64,000 bases of DNA from Phycisphaeraceae bacterium (GTDB taxonomy: Bacteria; Planctomycetota; Phycisphaerae; Phycisphaerales; UBA1924). The translations under genes were made by a program, and so were the position numbers. Location: the NCBI GenBank assembly GCA_019636795.1, contig JAHBWW010000004.1, positions 124,001-188,000 on the forward strand. Reading direction: 5' to 3'. Of the stretch, positions 17,801 through 24,772 are shown piece after piece. A model generated the notes under the pieces. It did no database searches, was not told the DNA's origin, and was given only the letters and a program-made list of their open reading frames with translations. The first letter of the stretch is position 1, and each line of letters opens with the position of its first letter.

Positions 17801-18906
17801 CTGACCGTGCGTTTGGGTCGCTCGGGCGTGATCTTAACTTCACCCGTCTTGCGGTCCTTCTTTTCTGACGCCGCAATCATGCCCAGAGGCCCACTCAGGT
17901 ACGCGATGATCTTTTCGCGCTCGTCGGGCGTGAGCGGGCGTGCGGATTGGCCGCGTTCGATGATGCGCAGGTTGTTGACCGTCTCGATGACCAGAAAGCG
18001 GCTGGCGTAGCGGTCGGCGTGCGCGATGCAGCGCTCTTCGGGGTGCAGCACGCAGCGGCCCAGCGTGCCCAGATCCCACGTCGCGCGGCGCTGGCCGAAG
18101 AGCAGACCCTTGTGTTTCCACACACTGTCGCCCTGTTCGTTGTCGAGCAGTTCACAGAGTGTGCCGGTGAGCAGTGGGGCGAGCGCACCGCCGAACTTTT
18201 TCTGTGCAGTCCAGAGATGTTTGAACTCATCGCGGATCATCGGGCGATCGGCGCAGCGCTCGTAACTGCCCGCCTTGTTGCGTACAGGGTTGCAATACTC
18301 GCGTGGGCCGCCTTTGGCGCCGGTAGTTCGCCCGTTGCTTGCTTGAATCGGCGTTCGACGCTCATCGCGCAGCATCGCGATGAACTCGCCAAAAGTCCGG
18401 ACCTTGCGCACAATCATCTCGGCCCGCACGGCACCGATGGCAGCCTTGACTTTGCCGTCTTCGCTCTCGCTCGCTTCCTCGCCGTCTTCCGGGTCCGCGA
18501 TGGACAGGCCGAGGGCACCGCGTCGCTGCGCCAGATGCAGCAGTACGCGTCCGAACTCATATGGCGAGAGAGCCTCGCTCAAGCCGCGGCGGCGCAAGTC
18601 CCACGGGTCGGTGGTTTCAAGGAGTTTCTTGAACTCTTCTTTCGTGGGCGGCAGCAGATCCGCGTCGATCAGGGCCAGACGCAGTTCGCGTTTGCGCTGG
18701 GCGCGGCGGGCGAGCGTGATGCGCGTGCGGCGTGCATTGCGGCGATTGGCGTTCTTCGGGTCGCCGCGCTTGTCGTCGGTCTCATCAACCCCGGCGGGGA
18801 AGATGGAGATGCCGCGCGTGATGGTGCCGGTCTTCGCGTCGATCCACGCGGACCCGACGGAGTTGGACCCGATGTCGAGGCCGAGGACGGTTGTTTGTTG
18901 GGGCAT
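14851..18906 (-). CDS. cas9: CRISPR RNA-guided endonuclease Cas9 (long, II-C-like locus)
   Basis: 1351 aa. RuvC-I is GLDIGSNSVGSAW (Asp11). An arginine-rich bridge helix follows (NANRRNARRTRITLARRAQR). RuvC-II is ITIELAREAKM (Glu624). The HNH domain is zinc-stabilised (CPLC ... C) with His709 in CEVAHIIPR and asparagines in LSNIVL and CNREMG. RuvC-III is DHRHHAIDAIVIAL (His895, Asp898). Both nuclease sites look intact, but the residue before the HNH histidine is Ala708 where most Cas9 proteins have Asp. Start ATG at 18906 follows AAGGAG. The protein is larger than most II-C Cas9 (about 1000-1100 aa); the extra length is in the recognition lobe and C-terminal PAM-interacting half. It is the first gene of the cas9-cas1-cas2 operon, divergent from the tracrRNA. 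Confidence 0.98.
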   Translation of the reverse strand: MPQQTTVLGLDIGSNSVGSAWIDAKTGTITRGISIFPAGVDETDDKRGDPKNANRRNARRTRITLARRAQRKRELRLALIDADLLPPTKEEFKKLLETTDPWDLRRRGLSEALSPYEFGRVLLHLAQRRGALGLSIADPEDGEEASESEDGKVKAAIGAVRAEMIVRKVRTFGEFIAMLRDERRTPIQASNGRTTGAKGGPREYCNPVRNKAGSYERCADRPMIRDEFKHLWTAQKKFGGALAPLLTGTLCELLDNEQGDSVWKHKGLLFGQRRATWDLGTLGRCVLHPEERCIAHADRYASRFLVIETVNNLRIIERGQSARPLTPDEREKIIAYLSGPLGMIAASEKKDRKTGEVKITPERPKRTVSVTDLRNLMGTSAEGWGRASKTSHYRFNIESDDDRTINTDWFSREIVHGAIGAEAWDAMSERMKDGFNRAILRFDPDEPDDAKKLKAGVMSWGGLDEERADRLIEAWKTRPRPDARRLNMSRRAVRNILSVMEQAWTDEAGTARWITQIEVRKVIAADDDSLDVQSGRKLDDLTRRRYATGAKGATARDRYYMGKHTLRKPDGSAVIGPDGHPLAEPPPAPLISNPVVRKAIHEVRRHLVEYMTAFGRKPDTITIELAREAKMGAKDADKLLFKNRLRNRIRNEIVRDFKLDAPGVTSTQQRAAVDRVILCVQQGGVCPLCGQGGLTTRNAANGEGCEVAHIIPRASGGHNGLSNIVLSHTKCNREMGRRTPRQYFNEKLPGGFDEGLRFVEGIYVDRARPKPSELKSATGEPLWSAYFIEREDRAKLEQFKKDIKDIQDMTNRQEAATKYAARQVMAYLADALYDGTGLPERGGTRRIYATDGLWTSRLRREWGLFFDPHDKRSHDLSDTEKHIRQEKDRGDHRHHAIDAIVIALCTPEIQRAWDAREKQADIDGINTADEEQMANYRRANPLPVPAPFTSRDAFRAAVEESVYGERGSIVPVCHRPVKRKLIGALHQKTLHGPVLDREGNLTNLYTAKKSVLALTPNHLRLPRLENSKEAIDRLADRRIKEKGIEAKAARKWARELIKSPAYTPATIDPPPEISGIVRDADLRRRLRLCLYENGLDPDNFKANELKKLVEAGKIRHASGVPIKSVVLLRTMSDPVLIDRKKMDYSTGRMIRDDDPASKRAYLGGNNHHVEIRVAPDKTGQAVWTGEIVSAFEAAQRNLARLGAFRAAGVPKPKVYRDLPAAEKNRWRPIIRQIEQAHPIVDRRDNDKKGGAFLMSLSEGETLYMADKTSGIPGYFVVAMIFGTSRIILVPHWDARAATGRKDSEGRKVSDSVREQFEVSPNVLKSLAPPGHPHAVKVRISPLGTVTVLERD

Positions 18907-18947
18907 GCGGTGTCTCCTTGACGATCAGTTCCCTGACAATCACATTC

Positions 18948-18976
18948 TTGACAGGCAATGTATAGGCCGTTATACT
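18948..18976 (+). promoter_or_regulatory. sigma-70-type promoter of the tracrRNA
   Basis: TTGACA at 18948-18953, a 17-base spacer, and TATACT at 18971-18976. This near-consensus promoter predicts a start close to 18983, exactly where the anti-repeat begins. Confidence 0.85.
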
Positions 18977-18982
18977 TCCGTC

Positions 18983-19100
18983 AGTGTAATCGATCGCGGC
19001 CCGCGGTTTCACGCAACAAGAGAAATCGCAGGCACCGCCCCCTGGTCAAACAGGGTGCGACCGCCGCAGCCCGAGTCACCCTCGGCCTTCGGCTTTTTTT
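18983..19100 (+). ncRNA. tracrRNA
   Basis: About 118 nt. The 5' end is an anti-repeat (18983-19017). Its first 15 bases, AGTGTAATCGATCGC, pair perfectly with the repeat 3' half. One G-U pair follows, then GCCCGCG, an internal bulge, and CGCAAC pairing with the repeat 5' end. Downstream is a stem-loop (about 19032-19058, GCAC..CCTG/CAGG..GTGC) and a terminal hairpin with seven T residues. It guides repeat processing and docks crRNA into Cas9. Position just upstream of cas9 and divergent from it is common in type II systems. The anti-repeat orientation fixes the array as + strand transcribed. Confidence 0.93.
19063..19100 (+). terminator. intrinsic terminator of the tracrRNA
   Basis: An interrupted stem is formed by GCCG/CGGC (19063-19066 with 19090-19093) and CCGAG/CTCGG (19071-19075 with 19081-19085), with a 5-base loop, followed by seven T residues (19094-19100). 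This hairpin is likely also a functional 3' stem of the tracrRNA. Confidence 0.85.
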
Positions 19101-19370
19101 ATGGGCCTGATCGATCCTTCGATGGCTCGAAAGCCTCGAAGCGGTGCAGACACCCCGCCGCGACTCCGCTTACAGATTGCGGGCGACCCAGGCAGCCACA
19201 TCCGCAGAAAAACCGCCTTCCTGCCCGCTGCCTTCACCAGTGCCTAGTGCCTAGTGCCCCGTACCTAGTGCCTGATTCCCGGTGCCTGTTGGCACCAACT
19301 TCACCAGCACCTCGGCTTCACCCACTCTCCGCTCCACCAACACCGCGGCTTCCTCTTGCTTCTTCGCTTT
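19101..19370. other. intergenic region with short GTGCCTA direct repeats
   Basis: No gene. Around 19240-19290 the motif AGTGCCTAGTGCC and related forms (GTACCTAGTGCCT, GGTGCCTGTTGGC) recur five times or so, a small degenerate tandem repeat just beyond the 3' end of the HTH-HNH-AP2 gene. Confidence 0.5.
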
Positions 19371-21494
19371 TTACGCCGCCTTTCCCTGCCGTGTGCGTTT
19401 CCCGGCGGCTTGTCCTTCGTGCGTGTCCAGCGTGAGCACGTCGCTGACTTCGCCCTGGTCTGTGCCGCGGGAGGCTTGGATGGTGTACTGCGGGCTGGCA
19501 GCGTTGCCGAGCACGTCTGCAGTGGGGTCTGCGGTGGGGGCGGTGGGGACGGTGGCGTCGGTGAAGGTTGCGACGCGTGACTGGTGCGTGGTGCCGGCCA
19601 CCGTGCCGATGATGGCGAACTCACGCTGGCCGGGGAGCCTTCGCGACACCGTGAAGGTCACGCCCGCGCCGGCGGCCGCGTTGACGCAGCGCCACGAAAG
19701 AGTCACGCTCCCGTCGTCGTGGCGGGCGAGTGTGCACTCGCGCGGCTTGCCGGGGAGTCGCGCGGCCGAGTACGGCGCGTCCTTTGAGAGTTCGGCGGGA
19801 TTGACGGGCGCGGCCGCGCTGGGCAGTTCGCCCGCGCGCGGGAAGTTCACCCGTGCCTCTTGGCCCCAGGCCTCGCGGGCGGCGTCGTCGTACGCCAGCG
19901 CCGCATCTTCTTCGTCATCGAAATGGCCCAGCACGCGGTGCACATCGTCCACGCGGATATTCGCCGCCCACGCTTCGTCGCGCGTGGTCCAAAAGACGCC
20001 CTTGAAGCGCGAGGTGGTCGGCCGCCCCGAGCGGTGCAGGAGTTTGAACGCGGCGCGGGTGCCCTTGGCGAACGTGCTCAACACGAGGTTGGCGCGGCGG
20101 CAGTCGAGAGAGTTGCCGTTGGCGTGGACGACGTGCTCGCCGGGCCTGTCACTGGTCAGGCCCATGATCAGACGGTTGAGTTGCACGCGTTCGATGTCGC
20201 GCGGGCCGACGAGGAAGACCACGCCCTTGCCGGCCCTGTCGCCTTTACGCATGGCGAAGTTCCACTTCCTGCCCTGCACGTGGTGGAGGTCCGCCTCGTC
20301 GATGAGCGCCTCGAGGTATCCATCGAGTGTGCGCAGCGGCACGCGCCATACGCCCGCCCGCGCGGGGTGCGGATCGGGGTAGGGCTGGCCCACCTTGTCG
20401 AGTTCATCGCGCAGGCGCGTGATGTCGGCGGCGGCGTAGAAGATTGGGTTGCCGGTCGTGTCCTTGACGCGGTAGCGGGGGATGGAGATGTGCCCGGCTT
20501 TTTCCCAGCCACAGAGGGTGGTCGTGCTGATGAGCAGAATCTCGGCGGCTTCGTGACGCGAAAGCATGGGCACGCCCGGCGGGGGCGCGGGCAGCCCGCG
20601 CGGCACGCGGTACGCGTTCATCTCGCGCACGGGCTTGCCCTCGGGATCGAGGTACGTCGGCGCGGGGATGTTCCCGTCGGGGAAGTTGAGCAGGGCCGCA
20701 TCGCCGTACATCTCTCGCGCGGCGGCGTCGTAGGCCGCGGCGGCTTGCGCTTCGTCGCGGAATCGGCCGACGACGCGGTGGGTCTCGCGCGAGCCAATCT
20801 GCACCTTCCAGAGGCACCGCTGCGTATCCCATCCGACGCCCTTGTAGGCCGATGCGGCTTCGCTCCCGCCGCGACCCTTCGTTTTGGGGCGGCGGCGGAT
20901 CACTTCGGATCGGGTTGTGATGACGAGGTTGGCGCGGCGGCAGTCGAGCGGGTCGCTGTTGATGAAGTCCACGATCTGATCCCGGCATTCCGGGGCGTCC
21001 ACGCCCATGATGACGCGCTTGAGGGGGACCATGCGCTCCGTGACCGTCGAGAGGATCACGTCCAGGTCTTTGCCGCCTTTGCTGTATGAGACGTTCCAGT
21101 GCTTGCCTTCGACCTTGGGCAGATCCTCGGCATCGATGAGGGCGACGAGCCGGTACTTGTCGCTGCGGATCGGCACGCGGTAGACGCCGGGGCGCTGCGG
21201 ATCGGGATGGGGCTCTTCGAGTTTTCGCAGCTCCTCACGCAGGCGCGTCAGGTCCTCGACAGCGTACAGGACCGTGAGCCCGGGTCCCGCCGGCGCGCGG
21301 TAGCGGGGGATCGTGACGCGCCCGTCGCGCTCCCAGATCCCGAAAGTCCCGAGGCTCACGCCCATGAACGCGGCGGCCTCGGGCCGCGACAAGACGGCCA
21401 CGCCCGGGGGCGGCGGCGGGAGTTTGCCGGGCGATCGGCGCGGGCGTTTGGGCGAGTCGGGTGTGGGCGATTCTGAGGTGCGTTTGGTTCTCAT
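19371..21494 (-). CDS. tandem HTH-HNH-AP2 DNA-binding/endonuclease-like protein with FN3 tail
   Basis: 707 aa from ATG at 21494 (AAAGG upstream). The protein is a direct duplication. Copy A has a MerR/excisionase-like HTH (about 35-90, LSRPEAAAFMGVSLGTFGIW), an HNH-like region (115-195) ending LDCRRANLVI, and an AP2 domain (214-272, YKGVGWDTQRCLWKVQI). Copy B repeats this order: HTH 310-365, HNH-like 395-475, AP2 494-552. An FN3-like domain follows (585-690). In homing-type HNH enzymes the motif is DHxNGNxLDNRxxNL. Copy B keeps the histidine (VHANGNSLDCRRANL) while copy A has Phe in its place, so only copy B might cut. Bacterial AP2 domains mostly occur in such mobile HNH proteins. Possible roles are a homing-type element or a sequence-specific regulator. 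It sits beside the CRISPR locus. Confidence 0.8.
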   Translation of the reverse strand: MRTKRTSESPTPDSPKRPRRSPGKLPPPPPGVAVLSRPEAAAFMGVSLGTFGIWERDGRVTIPRYRAPAGPGLTVLYAVEDLTRLREELRKLEEPHPDPQRPGVYRVPIRSDKYRLVALIDAEDLPKVEGKHWNVSYSKGGKDLDVILSTVTERMVPLKRVIMGVDAPECRDQIVDFINSDPLDCRRANLVITTRSEVIRRRPKTKGRGGSEAASAYKGVGWDTQRCLWKVQIGSRETHRVVGRFRDEAQAAAAYDAAAREMYGDAALLNFPDGNIPAPTYLDPEGKPVREMNAYRVPRGLPAPPPGVPMLSRHEAAEILLISTTTLCGWEKAGHISIPRYRVKDTTGNPIFYAAADITRLRDELDKVGQPYPDPHPARAGVWRVPLRTLDGYLEALIDEADLHHVQGRKWNFAMRKGDRAGKGVVFLVGPRDIERVQLNRLIMGLTSDRPGEHVVHANGNSLDCRRANLVLSTFAKGTRAAFKLLHRSGRPTTSRFKGVFWTTRDEAWAANIRVDDVHRVLGHFDDEEDAALAYDDAAREAWGQEARVNFPRAGELPSAAAPVNPAELSKDAPYSAARLPGKPRECTLARHDDGSVTLSWRCVNAAAGAGVTFTVSRRLPGQREFAIIGTVAGTTHQSRVATFTDATVPTAPTADPTADVLGNAASPQYTIQASRGTDQGEVSDVLTLDTHEGQAAGKRTRQGKAA

Positions 21495-21955
21495 GACACA
21501 GTGCCTTTGGGTTTGCGGGTCCATCGTGCGTGTCGGCCATCGGCCTGCCAGAGATCACACGGCCACTGTGGCCGCGTTCGTTGCGCTCCACGGCCCGCGC
21601 GCTCCGCTGGTGCTCACCCGGCGCGCGAGGTCATGGACCTGCATGCCGCCGGTATCGTCGTGATGGAGCGATCAGCACCAGAATTCGCGTGCGTGTTCGT
21701 CGGCAACATCCCATGATTGGGCGTGGTGCGTCTCGGCCTGCTTGGTGCCCGCTTGGTGCCCGCGATTAAATGCACGAACCCGTGCCACCGTTCGCCGGTT
21801 CCTCCGGCGAGCGGTGCGGATGATCTGGGATCATCGGGCTTCGCTCTCATCGGGGGCGTGTCTCGCATGGCTGCATGCACAGGCTCTCAGGTGCGATCAG
21901 CGGCATCGGGCGAGAGTGGAATCCAGGCCGACCCTTTACTCATCTGCCGCTGGTA
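21495..21955. other. intergenic region, about 460 bp, with one copy of a structured repeat
   Basis: No convincing gene. The right part (21780-21912) is copy 1 of a repeat that recurs at 23057-23209. The left part presumably carries the promoter of the HTH-HNH-AP2 gene. Confidence 0.45.
21780..21912. repeat. structured direct repeat, copy 1
   Basis: About 133 bp, nearly identical to 23057-23209. It contains two hairpins: CCGtTCGCCGG/CCGGCGAgCGG with a 5-base loop, and GATGATC/GATCATC around TGG. The second copy carries an extra 20 bp or so. The pair brackets the two minus-strand genes at 21956-22922. Confidence 0.8.
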
Positions 21956-22387
21956 TCACCGGTGAACTGCGGCCGTTGGTGAGCGGTCTAGATCTCGGCG
22001 TTCGAGCAGAAGTCGATTGCGAGGAGCGGCGACTTCATCAAAGTAGAAGGCCAGCGTGCCGGGGATGCAACACAGGATCGAGGCGAACGCACACTTCTCA
22101 GCAGCATCCACGGCTGCTCGCAGCGTGAGTTCGCGGCCGTCCAGTTCCGGGTTGTCCGAGATGAGGCGACACGTCACTGGCGCGCCCGCCTTATTGAGCA
22201 GATCGAAGACATCGGCAGAGGATGGCAGTGAACGGCAATAGCGACGGTCCCAGTCGGTGAAGTGGTTCAAGTCATCCAAAGCCTGGCGGCGTCGTGTGCG
22301 ACTGCCGAGCAGCGCAATGTAGCGATCACGCTTCGCCGGTACGACAAAACTGCGGATGGTGGCTTCCTCATCGGGATGGAGCGTCAT
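21956..22387 (-). CDS. conserved hypothetical protein
   Basis: 143 aa from ATG at 22387. Basic N-terminal half (FVVPAKRDRYIALLGSRTRR, then RQALDDLNHFTDWD) and a C-terminal part with CRLISDNPELDGRELTL, a cluster of cysteines (CAFASILCCIPG) and TLAFYFDEV. The pattern recalls a widespread soluble family of unknown function, but I cannot name it. The start overlaps the end of the SRPBCC gene by 20 bases, so the two are co-expressed. The pair is bracketed by the structured repeats. Confidence 0.6.
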   Translation of the reverse strand: MTLHPDEEATIRSFVVPAKRDRYIALLGSRTRRRQALDDLNHFTDWDRRYCRSLPSSADVFDLLNKAGAPVTCRLISDNPELDGRELTLRAAVDAAEKCAFASILCCIPGTLAFYFDEVAAPRNRLLLERRDLDRSPTAAVHR

Positions 22388-22922
22388 AGGAACCCTCACG
22401 ACTCGCATCGCGGATCAACGGTTGTTCGGCATCGCATTGTTCTCCCGCGCTTGTGATGTAGCGGCGCCATTCGTCTGACTCCGCCATGGACTTGAGTTCG
22501 GCGGCGCGCTTGGCAAGAAATCTCTTCATGTAGCCGGTCAAGAACATACATTCTGCAATTCGGCCGAGCATTCCATATGGAGCGCGAAAGTGAAACTCAT
22601 CCTTCATCACCGTTCCTACACGGGACTCGGCAAACCGATGGAAATGCTTCATTGAGGCGAAGGTGCCGCGTATCATCTCGTCTGCGAACAGATGGGGTCG
22701 AACGAAGGCCGTGATCTGGACGGAGAGTTTCTGCCTGATGCAAAAATGAGTCGCTTCCCATGTGACGGTCTCACCGAGTTCGATGAGGCCCGATGTGCGT
22801 CCAGCGACGGGCCTCTCGCGAGATCCTGTCGTGCTGGCCATGTGAGCGTCGATGCTCCGAGCGAGATCGAACACGCGTTCAATGGGTGCAGCGATCTGAG
22901 TTTCGAGTTCGATCAGGGGCAT
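22368..22922 (-). CDS. SRPBCC-family ligand-binding protein
   Basis: 184 aa from ATG at 22922. The sequence begins MPLIELETQIAAPIERVFDL, the typical first strand and helix of the START/Bet v 1-like fold. It continues with GRTSGLIELGETVTWEATHF, VGTVMKDEFHFRAPYG and a long final helix (MKRFLAKRAAELKSMAE). Such proteins bind hydrophobic ligands or act as cyclases; no catalytic residues can be named. Co-transcribed with the overlapping gene downstream. Another SRPBCC protein is encoded at 35010-35528 but belongs to a different subfamily. Confidence 0.75.
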   Translation of the reverse strand: MPLIELETQIAAPIERVFDLARSIDAHMASTTGSRERPVAGRTSGLIELGETVTWEATHFCIRQKLSVQITAFVRPHLFADEMIRGTFASMKHFHRFAESRVGTVMKDEFHFRAPYGMLGRIAECMFLTGYMKRFLAKRAAELKSMAESDEWRRYITSAGEQCDAEQPLIRDASREGSYDAPSR

Positions 22923-23449
22923 TTCAGTTGTCGGAGAACAGCTGATTGAATGGAATCTCGTGCAGCCATGGTAGTCGGGCATGCCATGCGTGAAACAGTG
23001 TAGCGCTGTACACAACAAGAACAGGCTGGTGGCATCGATCGCGCAGACATCCTCTGCCGTGCCACCGTTGGCCGGTTCCTCCGGCGAGCGGTGCGGATGA
23101 TCTGGGATCATCGGGCATCGCTGCCAACCCATTGCCATCGCTCTCATCGGGGGCGTGTCTCGCAGGGCTGCATGCACAGGCTCTCGGTGCGATCAGCGGC
23201 ATCGGGCGTGATGGAGCGATCGAAACGACGCGGGCATGGTGTGGCCACAGATCCCGCGCAGCCCGGAAGCGTGCCGCCCGCGTATCCAAGTCGCCCCCGC
23301 TCGCTCCGAGTGAAAAAGGGGAAACGCTCACCACGCTCATCCTGCGCTGCAAGGTGCCTTGAGCGGGGGTGCCGGGGGCGGCAGCCCCGGCAGTGTTGTC
23401 ACGCGACACTCCTCGTACACTTACCCAATCTGTACTCAGGGGCCAACAC
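22923..23449. other. intergenic region, about 530 bp, with second repeat copy and a hairpin
   Basis: No gene supported. It holds copy 2 of the structured repeat (23057-23209). A GC-rich hairpin (GCCGGGG/CCCCGGC, near 23371-23391) lies 60 bases before the DUF2130 gene and could insulate that operon from upstream transcription. Confidence 0.45.
23057..23209. repeat. structured direct repeat, copy 2
   Basis: About 153 bp. It matches 21780-21912 almost base for base except for an internal insertion near 23117 (CATCGCTGCCAACCCATTGC). Both hairpins of copy 1 are kept, with one changed base in the first (TTGGCCGG instead of TTCGCCGG). Confidence 0.8.
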
Positions 23450-24769
23450 ATGACCGACGTGAAAATCGAGTGCCCACACTGCCACAAGTCTTTCAAGCTC
23501 AATGAGACGTTGGCCGCGCCGCTCGTAGAGGAGACTCGCCGCAAACTCGAAAAGGAGTTTGAGAGCAAGGAAGAGGACTTGGACGCCAAGCGCAAGGCGT
23601 TTGCTGACGAGCAGACGGCCGCCGAGAAGGTACGCAAGGACATTGAGAAGGAAAGAGCGGCGCTGGCAATGGAGCGGGAGAAGATCGACGAGCAGGTTGC
23701 CGAACAAGTCGCTGAGCAGCGAGCCACGATCGAGCGCGACGCCGCAAAGAAGGCCAAGCAGAAGTACGATGAGAAAATTGCCGAGCGTGATGCGGAAAAG
23801 GAAGAACTCGAAGAGGCGATGAAGGAGAAGGACATGAAACTCGCCGAGGCTCAGCAAGCGCAGAAGGATGCCATCCGCAAGCAGCGAGAACTCGACGAGA
23901 AGATACGCGAACTGGACCTTGCCGCGGAGAAGAAAGCCGCGGAACTGGTCGCGCCCCAACTGGAAAAGGCCAAGAAGGATGCCGAGGAGGCCGCCCGGCT
24001 GCGCATCGCCGAGAAGGACAAGGTCATCGAAGCCCAGAAGGAGCAACTTGCTGAGGCTCAGCGAAAACTCGAACAAGGCTCTCAGCAGTTGCAGGGCGAG
24101 ATTCAGGAACTCGATCTTGAAAAGCGGCTCGCTGACGCATTCCGTCGCGACACCTTTGAGGAGGTGGCGAAGGGGCAGCGTGGGGCGGACATGCTGCATC
24201 GCGTGCTCAGCGAAACAGGCCAAGCCTGCGGCTCGATCCTCTGGGAGTCCAAACGTACCAAGAACTGGGACGGCAAGTGGCTGGACAAACTGAAACAGGA
24301 CCAACGGGCGGCTAAGGCCGACCTCGCCGTGATCGTGACACAGACGATGCCCCCGGGTTTGGACACCTTCGCCGAGATCGAGGGGGTGTGGGTCACGACG
24401 CCCGCGCTTACGATCGCGCTCGCGGCGGCGTTGCGGCACGCGCTCACCGAAGCGGCGCTGGCTCGGCGGGCGACCGAAGGCCAGCAGGACAAGATGGCGA
24501 TCCTCTACCAATACCTGACCGGCCCGCAGTTCCGGCAGCGCGTCGAAGCGATCAAGGAAGCCTTCACGGCGATGCAGGCCGACCTTATCACCGAGCGCAC
24601 GGTCTACGAGCGGCACTGGGCAAAGCGGCAGAAGCAGATCGACCGCGTAATGGCATCGACCGTTGGCATGTGGGGCGAATTGCAGGCGATCGCGGGGGCA
24701 TCGCTGCAGCAGATTGAGGGATTGGAGATGAAGGCGCTTGAAACAAGCACTCAGGAAGGGGAGCAGTAA
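23450..24769 (+). CDS. DUF2130-family coiled-coil protein with PD-(D/E)XK-like nuclease core
   Basis: 439 aa from ATG at 23450. The N-terminus has a half zinc-ribbon (CPHC, residues 8-11). Residues 25-230 are a very charged coiled coil rich in E, K, A and R. The C-terminal 200 residues contain GADMLHRVLSETGQACGSIL followed by WESKRTKNWDGKWLDKLKQD and KADLAVIVTQTMP. Asp247, Glu266 and Lys268 fit a PD-(D/E)XK active site like that of RmuC, to which this family is similar in plan. The stop is 3 bases before the OLD-type gene, so they form one operon. A DNA-end or DNA-processing role is inferred. An anti-phage role is suggested by the neighbourhood only. Confidence 0.8.
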   Translation: MTDVKIECPHCHKSFKLNETLAAPLVEETRRKLEKEFESKEEDLDAKRKAFADEQTAAEKVRKDIEKERAALAMEREKIDEQVAEQVAEQRATIERDAAKKAKQKYDEKIAERDAEKEELEEAMKEKDMKLAEAQQAQKDAIRKQRELDEKIRELDLAAEKKAAELVAPQLEKAKKDAEEAARLRIAEKDKVIEAQKEQLAEAQRKLEQGSQQLQGEIQELDLEKRLADAFRRDTFEEVAKGQRGADMLHRVLSETGQACGSILWESKRTKNWDGKWLDKLKQDQRAAKADLAVIVTQTMPPGLDTFAEIEGVWVTTPALTIALAAALRHALTEAALARRATEGQQDKMAILYQYLTGPQFRQRVEAIKEAFTAMQADLITERTVYERHWAKRQKQIDRVMASTVGMWGELQAIAGASLQQIEGLEMKALETSTQEGEQ

Positions 24770-24772
24770 GTC

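Noticed and set aside
14851-18906. Possibility that Cas9 is catalytically dead
   Set aside because: Asp11, Glu624, His895, Asp898, His709 and the HNH asparagines are all present; only the Asp-to-Ala change beside His709 is odd, so inactivity is not supported.
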